A stretch of DNA of 64,000 nucleotides, from NCBI GenBank assembly GCA_027603945.1, contig JADIIU010000010.1, positions 1 to 64,000 on the forward strand, given 5' to 3'. Positions 43,662-54,407 of this stretch are shown piece by piece (position 1 is the first letter of the stretch; each line of letters starts with the position of its first letter). A program made the position numbers and the translations under genes. The notes beneath the pieces are model-generated. The model did not search any database. It was not told the DNA's origin and saw nothing but the letters and a program-made list of their open reading frames with translations. Source of the stretch: Terramyces sp. JEL0728 (Eukaryota > Chytridiomycota > Chytridiomycetes > Rhizophydiales > Terramycetaceae).

Positions 43662-43733
43662 TTGAAAAGAAAAGTCCAATATCGCAAGTTAAATCTCCAA
43701 ATCACGTGTTCGGAGCCGAACTAGATCACTAGA

Positions 43734-43826
43734 AATCAATAACAGTTTTATCAGCATCTAGTTTTATCAATAACTAGGTTTGTCAGTATCTAGTTTTATC
43801 AATAACTAGTTTTGTCAGCATCTAGT
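43734..43826. repeat. AT-rich short tandem repeat
   Basis: About three degenerate copies of a roughly 33-nt unit built from ATCTAGTTTTATCAATAA and CTAGTTTTGTCAGC, alternating TTTTATCA and TTTGTCAG. It lies in the gap between the aminotransferase and the next minus-strand gene. Confidence 0.8.
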
Positions 43827-43842
43827 TTATTAAACCAAAAGA

Positions 43843-44782
43843 TTATTCCCAGATATCAAAATCTTCATGTTCATCTTCTCCAAACAACTGTCCAACCAAG
43901 GCTCTAGTTTCATTCTTGATTTTTTCAATATCTCTTGTTATCCGCAAATCATCCCTCTTTCTCCTAATTTCAGGATCTTTTGCAAGCAATTTTTCCTGCT
44001 GCTGTTTACTGGTTTGATATTTATTCCATTGCGCTTGGATGATTGCATCCGACTGCACCAGCTCAATAGTTTCTCGTTTAACCCCAAGCAACCTGGTTTC
44101 ATTAGTCAATTGAATCAAATTTGTAAGCTGGTCATTCGTACCCAATTTTGGTTTAATCAGGAACAGCAATGCAAAGTAAAGACTAAATACAAAGCATCTA
44201 TCTTAGGTTTGCTTACCTAATCCTAGAAAACAGATTGTACTGCGTTTCTTCAAATGGAATATCCAACAGCCCGTCATAGCCAAGCAGAACAATTTCAACC
44301 ATTACCGCAATCATTGTGCCAAACATTGTCAATGTTCTTACAGTTGGTCTGTCAAATGTACACACACCAGCGAAAACCAAAAATACAACATGCGGAAACA
44401 AGATAAACGGAAGAGTAAAAGTAGTATAGTCGTACTTGTCTACGCACCAATGGCAATCAATATTCCCGCATGAATAATAAATCTGTCGTCCGATATCGGT
44501 TGATAAAAATCCAATCAAATCTAGTTCCGGTCCAGTATAAACCATCATCTTCTGTTTAATAATAAACGACGGTGTATCTATTTTTATCCCCAGTTCTTTA
44601 AATATATTGTGCCGCGGGAGTAACCCAAGTATAAAATAGACAACCATTGCAATAAAAACAGCCCATTCGACAACTGAATTGACGGGCTTGCTTTTGCCAT
44701 TAACGAAACTGTAAATGTCTCTGGCTTTTGTAATTGCAATCATTATGCCTATCGGTAGTACGACTTGATTAATGACTTGCAT
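43843..44782 (-). CDS. Multi-pass membrane protein with helical tail, family unknown
   Basis: One 19-nt intron (44198-44216) gives 306 residues. Membrane segments at about 5-22, 38-55 (VVEWAVFIAMVVYFILGL), 120-140 (LPFILFPHVVFLVFAG), 150-170 and 190-205. A central block (GPELDLIGFLSTDIGRQIYY then CGNIDCHWC) recalls conserved uncharacterised fungal membrane proteins; this is a recollection only. The C-terminal 100 residues are charged and coiled-coil-like, ending in an acidic tail (GEDEHEDFDIWE). ER or mitochondrial location cannot be told. It starts 23 nt from the divergent EMC8/9 gene. Confidence 0.75.
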
Positions 44783-44805
44783 TTATTGAAAAAAAGATTT
44801 AGAAA

Positions 44806-45279
44806 ATGCTAAATCTACTGGCTTACTCTAAAATATATTTACATGGAGCAAAGTACCCTACACAGCCAATAGTAGGAGTATTGATTGGCACTCAAGATCA
44901 AATCACAGACGCTATTCCACTCTTCCACTCGCTACTGCTTCCAGGACCGTTGTTACAAGCAGCAATGGACCAAATCACGGATAACATAATTGGCCTTTAC
45001 TATTCAAATCAGTCCATTCAGATGATGGAGTTAGTAGGACTAGAAATCAAGAAACAAAACAAGGAGTGTTTCTTGTTAAAGTAAGTTTGGTTAATTCAGG
45101 TTTGATAAAGAGATGGTTGTTTATAAACACACTGAACAAGGATGGAAGGAACAGCAAGAGAAAATGTAATTGATTTTTGATTTAGTTTTATGAAGGAGTT
45201 TGAACAACAGGAAATACATGATTTTGAATCCAGTTTGACAACTCAATCTGATTGGTTCAATAAACATATTAAGGTTTGA
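44806..45279 (+). CDS. ER membrane complex subunit EMC8/9
   Basis: Introns 45081-45099 and 45166-45185 give 144 residues. The N-terminus (LAYSKIYLHGAKYPTQPIVG) matches the EMC8/9 MPN-like fold (AY.K..LHA.KYP pattern), followed by PLFHSLLLPGPLL and NIIGLYYSNQ. The end, DWFNKHIKV, fits the family. Shorter than human EMC8/9 (about 205). No JAMM metalloprotease residues, as known for this subunit. It belongs to the cytosolic part of the membrane-protein insertase EMC. No plant- or animal-specific extension. Confidence 0.88.
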
Positions 45280-45393
45280 TTTGGTCTCTTCCGTATTGCA
45301 ATCATTCATGTTTAATGCCACTAATTTAAATGTTTCCAATTTCTAGATGCTTGTCCAAATACAGTGAACGTGAAGCAAATGCAAATCAAATGT

Positions 45394-47688
45394 TTATTTC
45401 AAAAGCGGAAGCAAGAAGTCAAACTTTTCCAGTTGCTCAAACTCTACAACATCAACTTTCGCTTCTTCTTCAGCAATCTCCACCTGCTCAACAGCAGCTG
45501 CTTTGGTTTTAGGTTTAAGCGATAACAAAAAGAACTGCTCAACGAGTTTACTTGGCGGTGCAATGATATGAGAAGGAGCTTGTAAAAATCCAAGTGATTG
45601 TTGCTCGATATTCTCTACTGATACAGTCTTTGTCTTTGCAGATGTAAACATTTTGATTTTAGCTTCTTCCTTTTCTTCCTGTTTCTCTACCGATTGCTGT
45701 GTAGTTGCAATTTCTATTTGTTGGTTGAGGAAATAGAATCCAGAATCAAGCCAGATAAATCCAAGGATATCTTTATCTTTTATAATAAATGAATCTATCG
45801 GTACTGGTGATGTTGGACTGAACACGTAGACGTGGGTCTGCTTGGTTTGCACTGTAATTGCAAACTGATTGCGCAATAAAGATATCTTTTGAACAGATAC
45901 ATTGAGTGACCATACGACTAAATTAGCAAAAATTACCAGAACAAGAAAGGATGTTCCAAATAGTTAATTTAGTGTTGTCAACTGCAATCAAATACGGCGT
46001 GTTTTTAATAAACAGCAGTTTCTGAATATTTTCATTTGAGAATACCAGCTTGGATTGTAGCTCTCCCTCTGTAGAAAACAGGCAGATGATATTCTTGAAG
46101 CCGACTGCAACCAACGATTCGTCATCTGAAATTGCAATTGTTTTTGGTTGGTAGCCCTTGTAACTTGCAACAGTCTTGAATTTCCAATCTACATTATCAT
46201 TAAAGTACTTGTCTTGGATAATTCCCATAATTTAAATGTGCCATCATCACTAGTAGTACCGCAAATTGTACTGGCTAAACAAATACTGTTTATACCATTC
46301 ATATGGGCCTTGTCTACTCTTGTATTGACCTGGAATGCCTGCTTGCTTTCATTATACTTCCAAAAATTCAAAAAAGTTTCATTTTGGAATTCAACATTAC
46401 TCTTTGTATCAACTGTAACCATCCAATCTCCTTCTGCTGTAAAAGCTGCGTGGCGGATGTGTGGTTGGACAATTTTATCTCCAGCAACTCTATTGTGGGC
46501 CATTAAATCAACCTAAAATTAATACTGCTTACTTCTTTAGCATTCAGGTCTCTGGCAATGTCATAAAATTGAAGAGTAGATGGTCTGCCATTCAAAACTA
46601 GACATTGGGATACTGGATCTACTGTCAAACCAACTGAATGCGGATAGTTGGATTTATCAACTGTAGCTGCTTTCAATCCAGAAATAGTTTGGGTAATTTC
46701 CAACAAAGATGCAGAAATTAATACTAGCGAGTTGTCGTTCAAACACACACTATACTGCATTTGGTTTGGAGAAATAGTAATGTTAATCAGATGCGAAGAT
46801 AAACGAGGGATGAACTGGGTATGTCTAGTTTGCACTTGCCATAGACACAGAGTATCTTCCAGCCCTCCAGAGAGCATGTAGTGTCCATCTGATGAAATAT
46901 CCAGCGATAGCACTTCATACTGATGCCAGTGGAAAAATGTAGTCTTTGGCTCTTCTCTGTACATCAAACTAATGCAGTATGAAAAGGTAATTTTACCAAT
47001 TACATCTCCAAGCACGACGCAAGGCTCAGTTGGATGCATTTTGACTAGACTGATTTCATCAGAGTGTTCAAATCTAAATTAAATCCAAATTACTCTTGAA
47101 CATTTGGATATTCGCCAAATTTGCACACATAGAAGCAGGATGGTCTATAATCTAAAACTACCACAGCAGTGTTCTTTTCCTCATTAATATCAAAATATCT
47201 GAACCCGTAATTAAGGTTTCTATAGTTTTCTTCTCCAAATACCTTGGCAAAATCGAGATGCATTTGCGAGTTGCTTGTAAATTTCTTTACTACATCTTGA
47301 ATAGCGAGAATTTTGCCTTTTTTGCTTTTAGTAATGTTTTCTGTAACGTATAGCAACTCTGGTTCCGCAGATACCAGTTTCTTGATCCTTTCGTTTGTAT
47401 TGATTTCCTTGATTTGTATTCCTTGCTTGAAATCCCACACAAATATTTCGCCATCTGGGAATGCAGCGTATACCTACGATTAGTTTCGATTACGAGGGAT
47501 TGTTTTGCGAGTGCTATAGTTGGAGTGCGCTGAATATCAGCAGTTAGTTTATGTAATTGGATTCCTGTTTTTGCACTGTAAACCTGGACTCCAGCCCGCA
47601 CACTGAACAGAATGTAATTACTATCCTTTGAATATATTGGCCGAGCATGTTTTGGGCCAATACCCATATATTTCAAATCTTTAATCAT
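45394..47688 (-). CDS. UTP17: WD-repeat SSU processome protein WDR75 / UTP17 (Nan1)
   Basis: Introns 47474-47493, 47074-47093, 46513-46532, 46189-46208 and 45918-45936 give 731 residues. Two tandem beta-propellers of WD repeats are recognisable: GEIFVWDFKQG, LSGGLEDTLCLWQV, DGTFKLWEL, LTIWNILSC. The restart HWHQYEVLSLDISSDGHYM is typical of UTP17. The C-terminal tail is helical and acidic, with EQLEKFDFLLPLLK at the end. It is a t-UTP subcomplex member, needed for rDNA transcription and early 18S rRNA processing in the nucleolus. The stop codon is inside AATAAA. Other UTP WD proteins are the alternative. Confidence 0.82.
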
Positions 47689-47734
47689 GTTTTTTCTGGG
47701 ACAAAAAAAAAGAAAAAATTTACAGTTTAAAAAT

Positions 47735-49865
47735 CTATTCAATGATTTTCCCTTTAGCGCCAAACGCTCCATTCTTGATTTTCTTGTGAGAAATGTTGAT
47801 TGTGATATTATCATCGCTAGACAATTCAATCTCGCTCAACAGTCCGGCTGCAACAAATTCAACGACAATAGGTTCAGGTTCAAACCTTTGGCACTCTAAT
47901 TTGGCTATAATTTGATTCAGCTCGAACCCTTCTGTTTTCGTAATATCCCAAAGAAGCGTCCTTGCATCCAGATCCCAAATTGCAACAGGCTGTGTTACCA
48001 CTTCCCCAACATCGCCGTGTTTAGTGATTGGGCAGTTCAGAGTCAAATGTTCCACGGGATGCTTTTCAAAGAACGTTTGGTTGGTTTGATATGCAATTAA
48101 TAGATTAGTTTCGGTGTCAGTGAACCGCCATACAGGATTCAGTGTGATGGGAACGTTTTCCTGGATATTTCCTATTTTTACTTGATACTTCATAATAGGA
48201 ATAGTTTGGTTTTGGAACTCCTGTATCCCTTGCAGCTTGAGCTTGAATTCTCCTTCGCGTTCCAAGGCTTCAACGAATTGGGGGTTAACAATGAACTTTT
48301 CCAAGTTTTCGACATTTGATATCTTGAATATTGACGATTCAGCATGGGAGCTGGCTATTGATGTCAGAGCAAATGAAATTTCCCCTGCGACCAAGAATTG
48401 CTCAATAATACCGCTCTCCTCAATTACATTCAATGTTTCAGAAATGTAGACTTCAAATGATGGGGATAACTTGGGAAATTCAGCTTGATCAAACACACTG
48501 TCGATTTTGCTCATCTTTTCCACTGCGCGACGACCAGGATCTGGGACAACAGGTCCATTTTTGCTTGAATCTGAATTTGCGGTTCCTATTCTTGCATGCA
48601 TATGAGTTCTTGTTAGCATTTGATTACTTTCTGATTGAAGGCGGTTTCTGTAACTGTTCGTTCATGTTCTTGATCGCGCTTGAAGTGGCCGATTCATCTT
48701 CCATAATTACTTCTTCTTGGATAGAGACATTGATTACTTTACGTCTACATTAATGCAAATTACTGAAAGTCTTCATCGCCCCCAAAATTCGCTTTAAAGA
48801 TGTCGTTGTCGTTATTAGGTTTGATTGTGTATCCTTCAGCGTCTACGACGGCAGCATTAGATGGCGTAAGAGACCCTGTTATAGAATAGTTTGGGACGTG
48901 TGGTGTAGGTATTGATTGGCCATCAGCATCCACCGCAGACTTGGTGGGGATCTACATTATATCAGTAGTACCGCCTCGGATGGCCTTGATCCCTAAATTA
49001 ATTGTCTATTACCCTATCGAGACTTTTTTGATCCTTTCTTGCATAGGCTACATTCGCGCGTCCTTCTTTGTTTCCCTTTTCCTGGCAAATGTTGTGGATG
49101 AATTCTTCTGCTTCAAAGTGTACCATCTCTACTGATAAATCATTTGCATTCTGATTTAGACCTAAAAAACCTTGGCAGATGAAATAAATTCCGTTTCAGC
49201 AATTGTTGCGTATTTCTGGAAAATCTTTTTGATTAAATTGCAGCGCTCAATTTCCAACTTTTCAAGTTTCTTGATGTTAATGTTCCATTACATTTAGCAA
49301 GGCAGTAGCGGATCCATTCCACTGTTCTCTGGCTTTTGCCAAATCTTCAACTGCAGACTGAAGCTTCTTTTGAGCTTTGTCTATCGTAAAATTCCGACTA
49401 CCGTTGGAAGCTTGCTTTTTGTATTTCTCTGCTTTCCCCATCTTGTCTTCCAGATCTTTGGTCTGTTTGACAAACGAAGGGTCGTACTTTCCTTTTTTGA
49501 TTGAAACCTGAATAAAAATGAAATTACTCCAATTTGCATCCATTCAGAGCCTTCAATATAAGATTTGAATTCGTCTGAAAGCCCCTGTAAACCGCGATTT
49601 CTCGCTCTGCGCTGATTAATACATCCCGATTCAAATTTCACAAACGATTCCGTCAAAAGAGAGCTGGAAAACTTCAAATATTGCTTTTCCAAGTCAGATA
49701 AACTCTTTTCTTCCTGATTATATTTTTGAAGTAGAAAACTCTGAATCTCTGCATTTGTACTTGTACTGGCTTTTAAATGTTCAAATAATAAATCCAAGCT
49801 CTGTTTAGGCTGTTCAAACTATATTAATATTGCCATACATCAAATGCGTCAATGAAATGGCTCAT
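47735..49865 (-). CDS. Muniscin (FCHO / Syp1), endocytic adaptor
   Basis: Eight introns (49819-49838, 49508-49527, 49270-49291, 49151-49170, 48993-49012, 48952-48971, 48745-48763, 48609-48627) give 656 residues. F-BAR domain at 1-240, starting MSHFIDAFDFEQPKQSL, with YNQEEKSLSDLEKQYLK and a long helix pair. A short linker carries EGYTIKPNND, the conserved muniscin motif. The C-terminal mu-homology domain lies at about 390-656 (FEVYISETLNVIEESGIIEQ, VWRFTDTETNLLIAYQTN, LLWDITKTEGFELN). Muniscins start clathrin-coated pits by bending membrane and recruiting AP-2 and Eps15. Two of the exons are very short: the one between the introns at 48993-49012 and 48952-48971 is only 21 nt. Confidence 0.92.
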
Positions 49866-49951
49866 GATTTTTGGAAATCTTGCTTCTTTTTAACAGCCCA
49901 GTGGCTTAGAGGTAAATTAAGGAGATTCTGTGTTATCACTTTAGCAACAAA

Positions 49952-50703
49952 ATGGCAGACACCATCTACGCATTTCCGAATAATGAAGCGCTCTCATCCG
50001 CTCTTGATGCATTGCTTACTCAAGAATCCGTAAAAGCAGTTCAATCCAGGGGCAGATTCACCATTGCACTTTCGGGAGGATCAATCAGCAGCATTCTGTC
50101 TTTAAAAGTGCAAAACCATGATACTTCTAAATGGCATTTTTACTTTGCAGATGAAAGATGTGTTCCCTTGGACTCTTCCGATTCAAACTACCTGGGATTC
50201 GTGTCGCTATTCGCCAAATTGAATGTACCAAAAGAAAATATTCATACGATAAACCCTGATTTAGTTAATGATCCAACTAAAGCAGCTTTGGACTATAAAG
50301 AGCAGATTACCAAAGTATTTGGAGCAGGAGTGCCTAAATTTGATGTTATTTTACTTGGAATGGGACCCGATGGACATACCTGCTCATTATTCCCTGGCCA
50401 TGCATTGCTAGACTGTAGCGATCTCGTTGCGCCAATTTTTGACTCGCCAAAACCTCCTCCTCAGCGAATTACAATTACTTTTCCTGTAATCAACGCAGCT
50501 AGACATGCAGTGTTTATTGCCACTGGTGAAGGTAAAGCCGAGAAATTACATCAAATGTTTGATTTGGGCCATGATTACCCAGCTGGAAGAGGTAAAGTCG
50601 CGCTAATCTAGTGAAACCAACTGAAGGAAACCTTTTATGGTTCATCGATTCTCCTGCTGCATCTCAATTGAAATCCAAGCCAAAATCTGAATTTAAATTG
50701 TAA
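49952..50703 (+). CDS. 6-phosphogluconolactonase
   Basis: One 20-nt intron (50592-50611) gives 243 residues, the family size. Signatures: FTIALSGGSISSIL, WHFYFADERCVPLDSSDSNY, VILLGMGPDGHTCSLFPGH, and after the intron GRVKPTEGNLLWFID. Hydrolyses 6-phosphogluconolactone in the oxidative pentose phosphate pathway. No signal peptide, cytosolic. It starts 86 nt from the divergent muniscin gene. AATAAA is 8 nt after the stop. Confidence 0.95.
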
Positions 50704-50774
50704 GGATCAATAAATAGCGCACGATTTATTTGTTTTTCATTGACGTCAATTTCACAAAACGTCAAATCTGTCAA

Positions 50775-53056
50775 ATGGGGCATGTCACTATTCTCGTCCA
50801 GCATGCTTGGCAAATAAGATCCTCCAGACGACAAAAGAACGGAAATCCGGTGAGCTACAATTTCGACAAGAACATTGCGAACATTGGAAGAAGTAGCTCT
50901 CCACAGTATCTCTCGCCGCTCTATCCAAAACCGCTTGCTTCGTATGTACGAGTTACTGTTCCATCTTCAATAGCTCAATTGGTCAAGTACTATAATTCTG
51001 CGGATACTTTGGAAAAAAAGAGCGAATGCGAAGCTGCATGTATGGACATTCTGGACAGGCTGCAGCACATAATACTAGCTTCAAATATTCCGGATAATGT
51101 TAGAGTGGATAAGATGAGACAACAACTAGGAGGAGGCAAAGACGGATATTCATACAAGACAAAACTGAATCCTAAACAAAAACCAAAGCAAGCAGAAAAG
51201 GCTGCAAATATCGAGCAAGTAGAAAGAGTTCGGAGCTATTCATCCGAATCTAGAATCTCTGTGGTAATGCTGGCAAGATGTCGGTCGCAAACTATTCGTA
51301 CTCAGTCGATGCTGTTGCTATGTGAAGCTCTGGACACAAATGCCTTATCGACTTGCGACCATGAAATTATGCACTTGCAGATGCTTTGGGTTGAATTGGT
51401 CCAGATGATGAGGCACGTAATAGACGCTAGAAAAAGGAAACTGGCTCTTGGCGATACAAAGCACACTCTTAATGAAAGCGGAATCCTTATTGATAAGGAT
51501 GGTCAGCTTGCCAGCAATGAACCTGACACTAATATCATGGTAGATGTTTATTTAGAACATTTGCTGACTTGCTTGAACTTGACGCTGCAAAGATTGGAGC
51601 ACGCACAGGACGTTGGTAAAGTTATCCAGCCTTCACCTTTGATGGAGGAATCTTATTTGTGTTTATTGGAAGATTTAGAATTATTGAAGACTGATGATCC
51701 ATTTGTTATTCACCTTATCAGTGAAATTGTGCTGCAGGTAGAAGATTTACAAAGCTTGATAGTATTGCAAGGAAAATCTAGAAAGGAGATGGCATTGGAT
51801 GTTGGGGTTTCGGTGCTGAGCCAGGTAATTAGAATGAATTCTCCAGGTCCAAACATAAAAATGCAACATCAGTTTTCGAATATATTACAAGGACTGGCCG
51901 ATGTAAATCAGTGGCATCTGGGAAGGAAATTGTTGCGGCTAATTGCAACTTCTGCCTGCATTGATGTGGAAACTTGTAAAATATTCAACACATTGGTCAG
52001 GGAATTGGGAAACTACAGCTGGAAATGGCAATATTATGCAATACTGTGCTTGGGCACGGTTGTTTGTAGCTCAGACTTTCCAGCTTGCAGGAAAATCGCT
52101 CTCGAAGAAGGAATTATACCCTTCCTATCTTTTGGGCAAGTCAAAGAAGACAGTAATTGAATTATAATCTAGACATACTAGCAAACCAAGGGCTAGATTG
52201 GCTTATTAGATCGGCTGCGGTGATGGTTTTATCCGAAGTATATCAACAGTATCGAACACAACCCCATGGTTTATTGGCTCGAGAAAATATAAATACCCGT
52301 CTAAAAAGCGAAAAACACTCTATCGTGCTGCAATTATTGAATTCGCCCAAAGCCAAAACACCGCAAACAAACTTTATGAAGCGAATTCAGTTTTTATTCA
52401 AATATACTTCAACTTCCTTTGCCGAGATCTACGCTGAGATACAAAGCGATTACCAATACATGCGAAAGTATATCCAAACTGCAGAAAAAGACGAAAAGAG
52501 ACAGAGAAACAAAAGAGCAAGAGCAAAAAGAGGTTTGCGAAACACATTGCTTCTCAACTCCAAGCCTTTAATAGAAGCATATAAAAATACTGAAGCGCCA
52601 TTTTCAAAGAAGGATGCGGTTGATTCAAAATATTTAGCAGGCCCGACACCAGAACCAGCAAAATTATCTACAAGAACAAAGAACATTAATTTTGTAAATT
52701 TGTCAAATATTCAACTCGCCACTGGTGGAGATTACCATAAAAACTACAAGAGTGTCGTGTTGGAACCAAGAGTCCCAAATGAAAACTCTTCAGCCGGGGA
52801 TAAACAGGAATTTTTAGAGCTGTTTGACATGCCTGATAAGAGAGTCCCGCTGCCCCCCTTGACTACATCTCTTTTAACAAAGCACCACACATCTCCAGTG
52901 AAAATCAGTAATACACACGAATATGGAACTGCAAATCGAAGGAAAATGTTTAATGCAGAGAAGCCGGCAGTCGCAGACCCCAAAGAGGAGCTGAAAGCCC
53001 ACAAAGCTACTATAAAGATGCCTCAAGTCCCTCAGTTCTTAATTGGGAGTCAATAA
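50775..53056 (+). CDS. Large helical protein of unknown family
   Basis: One 20-nt intron (52153-52172) gives 753 residues. Not recognised. Residues 1-450 are helix-rich and armadillo-like in texture (SIAQLVKYYNSADTLEKKSE, SQTIRTQSMLLLCEALDTNA, KIFNTLVRELGNYSWKWQY), with lysine-rich inserts. Residues 550-590 are strongly basic (KDEKRQRNKRARAKRGL). The tail is Pro/Lys-rich and probably disordered. No membrane segment. In a genome that keeps a FUZ-like gene, a ciliary role is possible but there is no direct evidence. The stop lies inside AATAAA. Confidence 0.75.
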
Positions 53057-53098
53057 AATGAATGTTTAATGAATACGAAAAACACAAATCTATTGCTG

Positions 53099-54271
53099 TT
53101 AGACAGGAGAATGGCCTTCCAACAGTAATCTTTCTGTTTCAAATGTTGCTTCATACGTTTTTGCCAGATGCTCTTTCACAATTTTGATTTTGTACCATTT
53201 GTATAGTCTATTAATTGCAACGACTGCCACAATCGGGAATATAATTAGTGAAAAGATGAAATAGGACATGTTTGAAGCTGGACAGTCGCCAGTGACTTTG
53301 TGTGTGGAATAGAGAATTGGATCAGAATCTACTCCATCCGCAGTGTAACTGAGGACTGGGTAATGATCACTCGCCTCGGCTGCCCACCTTTTCGGTCCAG
53401 CGTCAAAGAACCCGCCTCCAACTACATATTCGTCTGCTACTTTTGGGAGTAGCACTTTTGTTTTCCAAAGTGAGTGCAGCCTTGCATGAGTTCCTAGCGG
53501 AAACCCATAGTCTAAGGTTTCTCCGCTTTCATCACAGTGCATGTATCGCAAGTAAGCGTTGGTTTCGGGATCGTACGAGTATGGCCCTTCATAATTCAAC
53601 TCTCCTATTTTCCCTAGTTTTCGAATATGCTTGAATTCCGATGAAAACAAGTTGACATTCAAATCTCCGGCAACAAACACCAAATCCTCTTTTGGGATAC
53701 TTAAACGCGCGTGTTTGATCAGTGATTGAAATTGTACCTGTCTGATCTTTTGAGCTTCGTCATAGTTATCGGCTTGCAAATGGGTAGCGTATATATGGAC
53801 TTTCTTTCCTTCTAGTTTGTAATCTAAGGATACTGCTACAAAGCCTTTTGAAGCTAATCTGTCAAAACCTGATCCAACTTTGTATACAAACTGCTCTCTG
53901 TTGAGAATCGGGTATCTGCTTGCAACAAACACACCGCCATTTAATATTGTATTTCCGGAAAGCTGCGTGGAATTCCATTCTGGTTCTACTCGTGAATTCG
54001 ATGCCAACAAATCTGTTTGGTATGGATATTGAACTCTGAGATAATTTTTGATCTGATAAGCAATTTCAGCATCCCAAGCTTCTGTAAATACAACAACATC
54101 TGCTGCCAACAAAAAGTCACTTTGCAATAACACCTTGAATCTATCATCCGACGTTGTAATCGGCGTATGCAGAGGTCCGACAGCCGGCAAGTTTCTTGGA
54201 AATTGCTGTATGTTGTATGACAGGATTTTGAAACAAAGGTAGGACTGGAATAATAAGCAGATACACCACAT
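53099..54271 (-). CDS. Neutral sphingomyelinase-like phosphodiesterase with C-terminal membrane anchor
   Basis: 390 residues from the ATG at 54271 (MWCICLLFQSYLCFKIL). Endonuclease/exonuclease/phosphatase fold with the residues used by sphingomyelinase C-type enzymes: asparagine in SYNIQQFP, glutamate in VVFTEAWD, DxN in FVAGDLNVN, final histidine in EASDHYPVL. A membrane segment lies near 345-365 (YFIFSLIIFPIVAVVAI), then a basic tail. It probably splits sphingomyelin or an inositol sphingolipid to ceramide at a membrane. The start is uncertain: a possible 20-nt intron inside the first codons (54247-54266) would link to an upstream exon, but I found no ATG for it. Confidence 0.82.
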   Translation of the reverse strand: MWCICLLFQSYLCFKILSYNIQQFPRNLPAVGPLHTPITTSDDRFKVLLQSDFLLAADVVVFTEAWDAEIAYQIKNYLRVQYPYQTDLLASNSRVEPEWNSTQLSGNTILNGGVFVASRYPILNREQFVYKVGSGFDRLASKGFVAVSLDYKLEGKKVHIYATHLQADNYDEAQKIRQVQFQSLIKHARLSIPKEDLVFVAGDLNVNLFSSEFKHIRKLGKIGELNYEGPYSYDPETNAYLRYMHCDESGETLDYGFPLGTHARLHSLWKTKVLLPKVADEYVVGGGFFDAGPKRWAAEASDHYPVLSYTADGVDSDPILYSTHKVTGDCPASNMSYFIFSLIIFPIVAVVAINRLYKWYKIKIVKEHLAKTYEATFETERLLLEGHSPV

Positions 54272-54407
54272 AAGTGCTGCAGGTTGAAATTATTTTCAAG
54301 TTGGTTAAGCCACTTGTGATTGTCTCCAAAAGCTTAAAACGTTGCAGGACCCAAAAAAGGGGAAATAACAATGAAAAAAGGAGCTGGAAACAATAACCAT
54401 TAATTTA

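Noticed and set aside
49896..49925. tRNA-like stretch (AGCCCAGTGGCTTAGAGG)
   Set aside because: Resembles a D-arm, but no matching acceptor, anticodon or T-arm follows.
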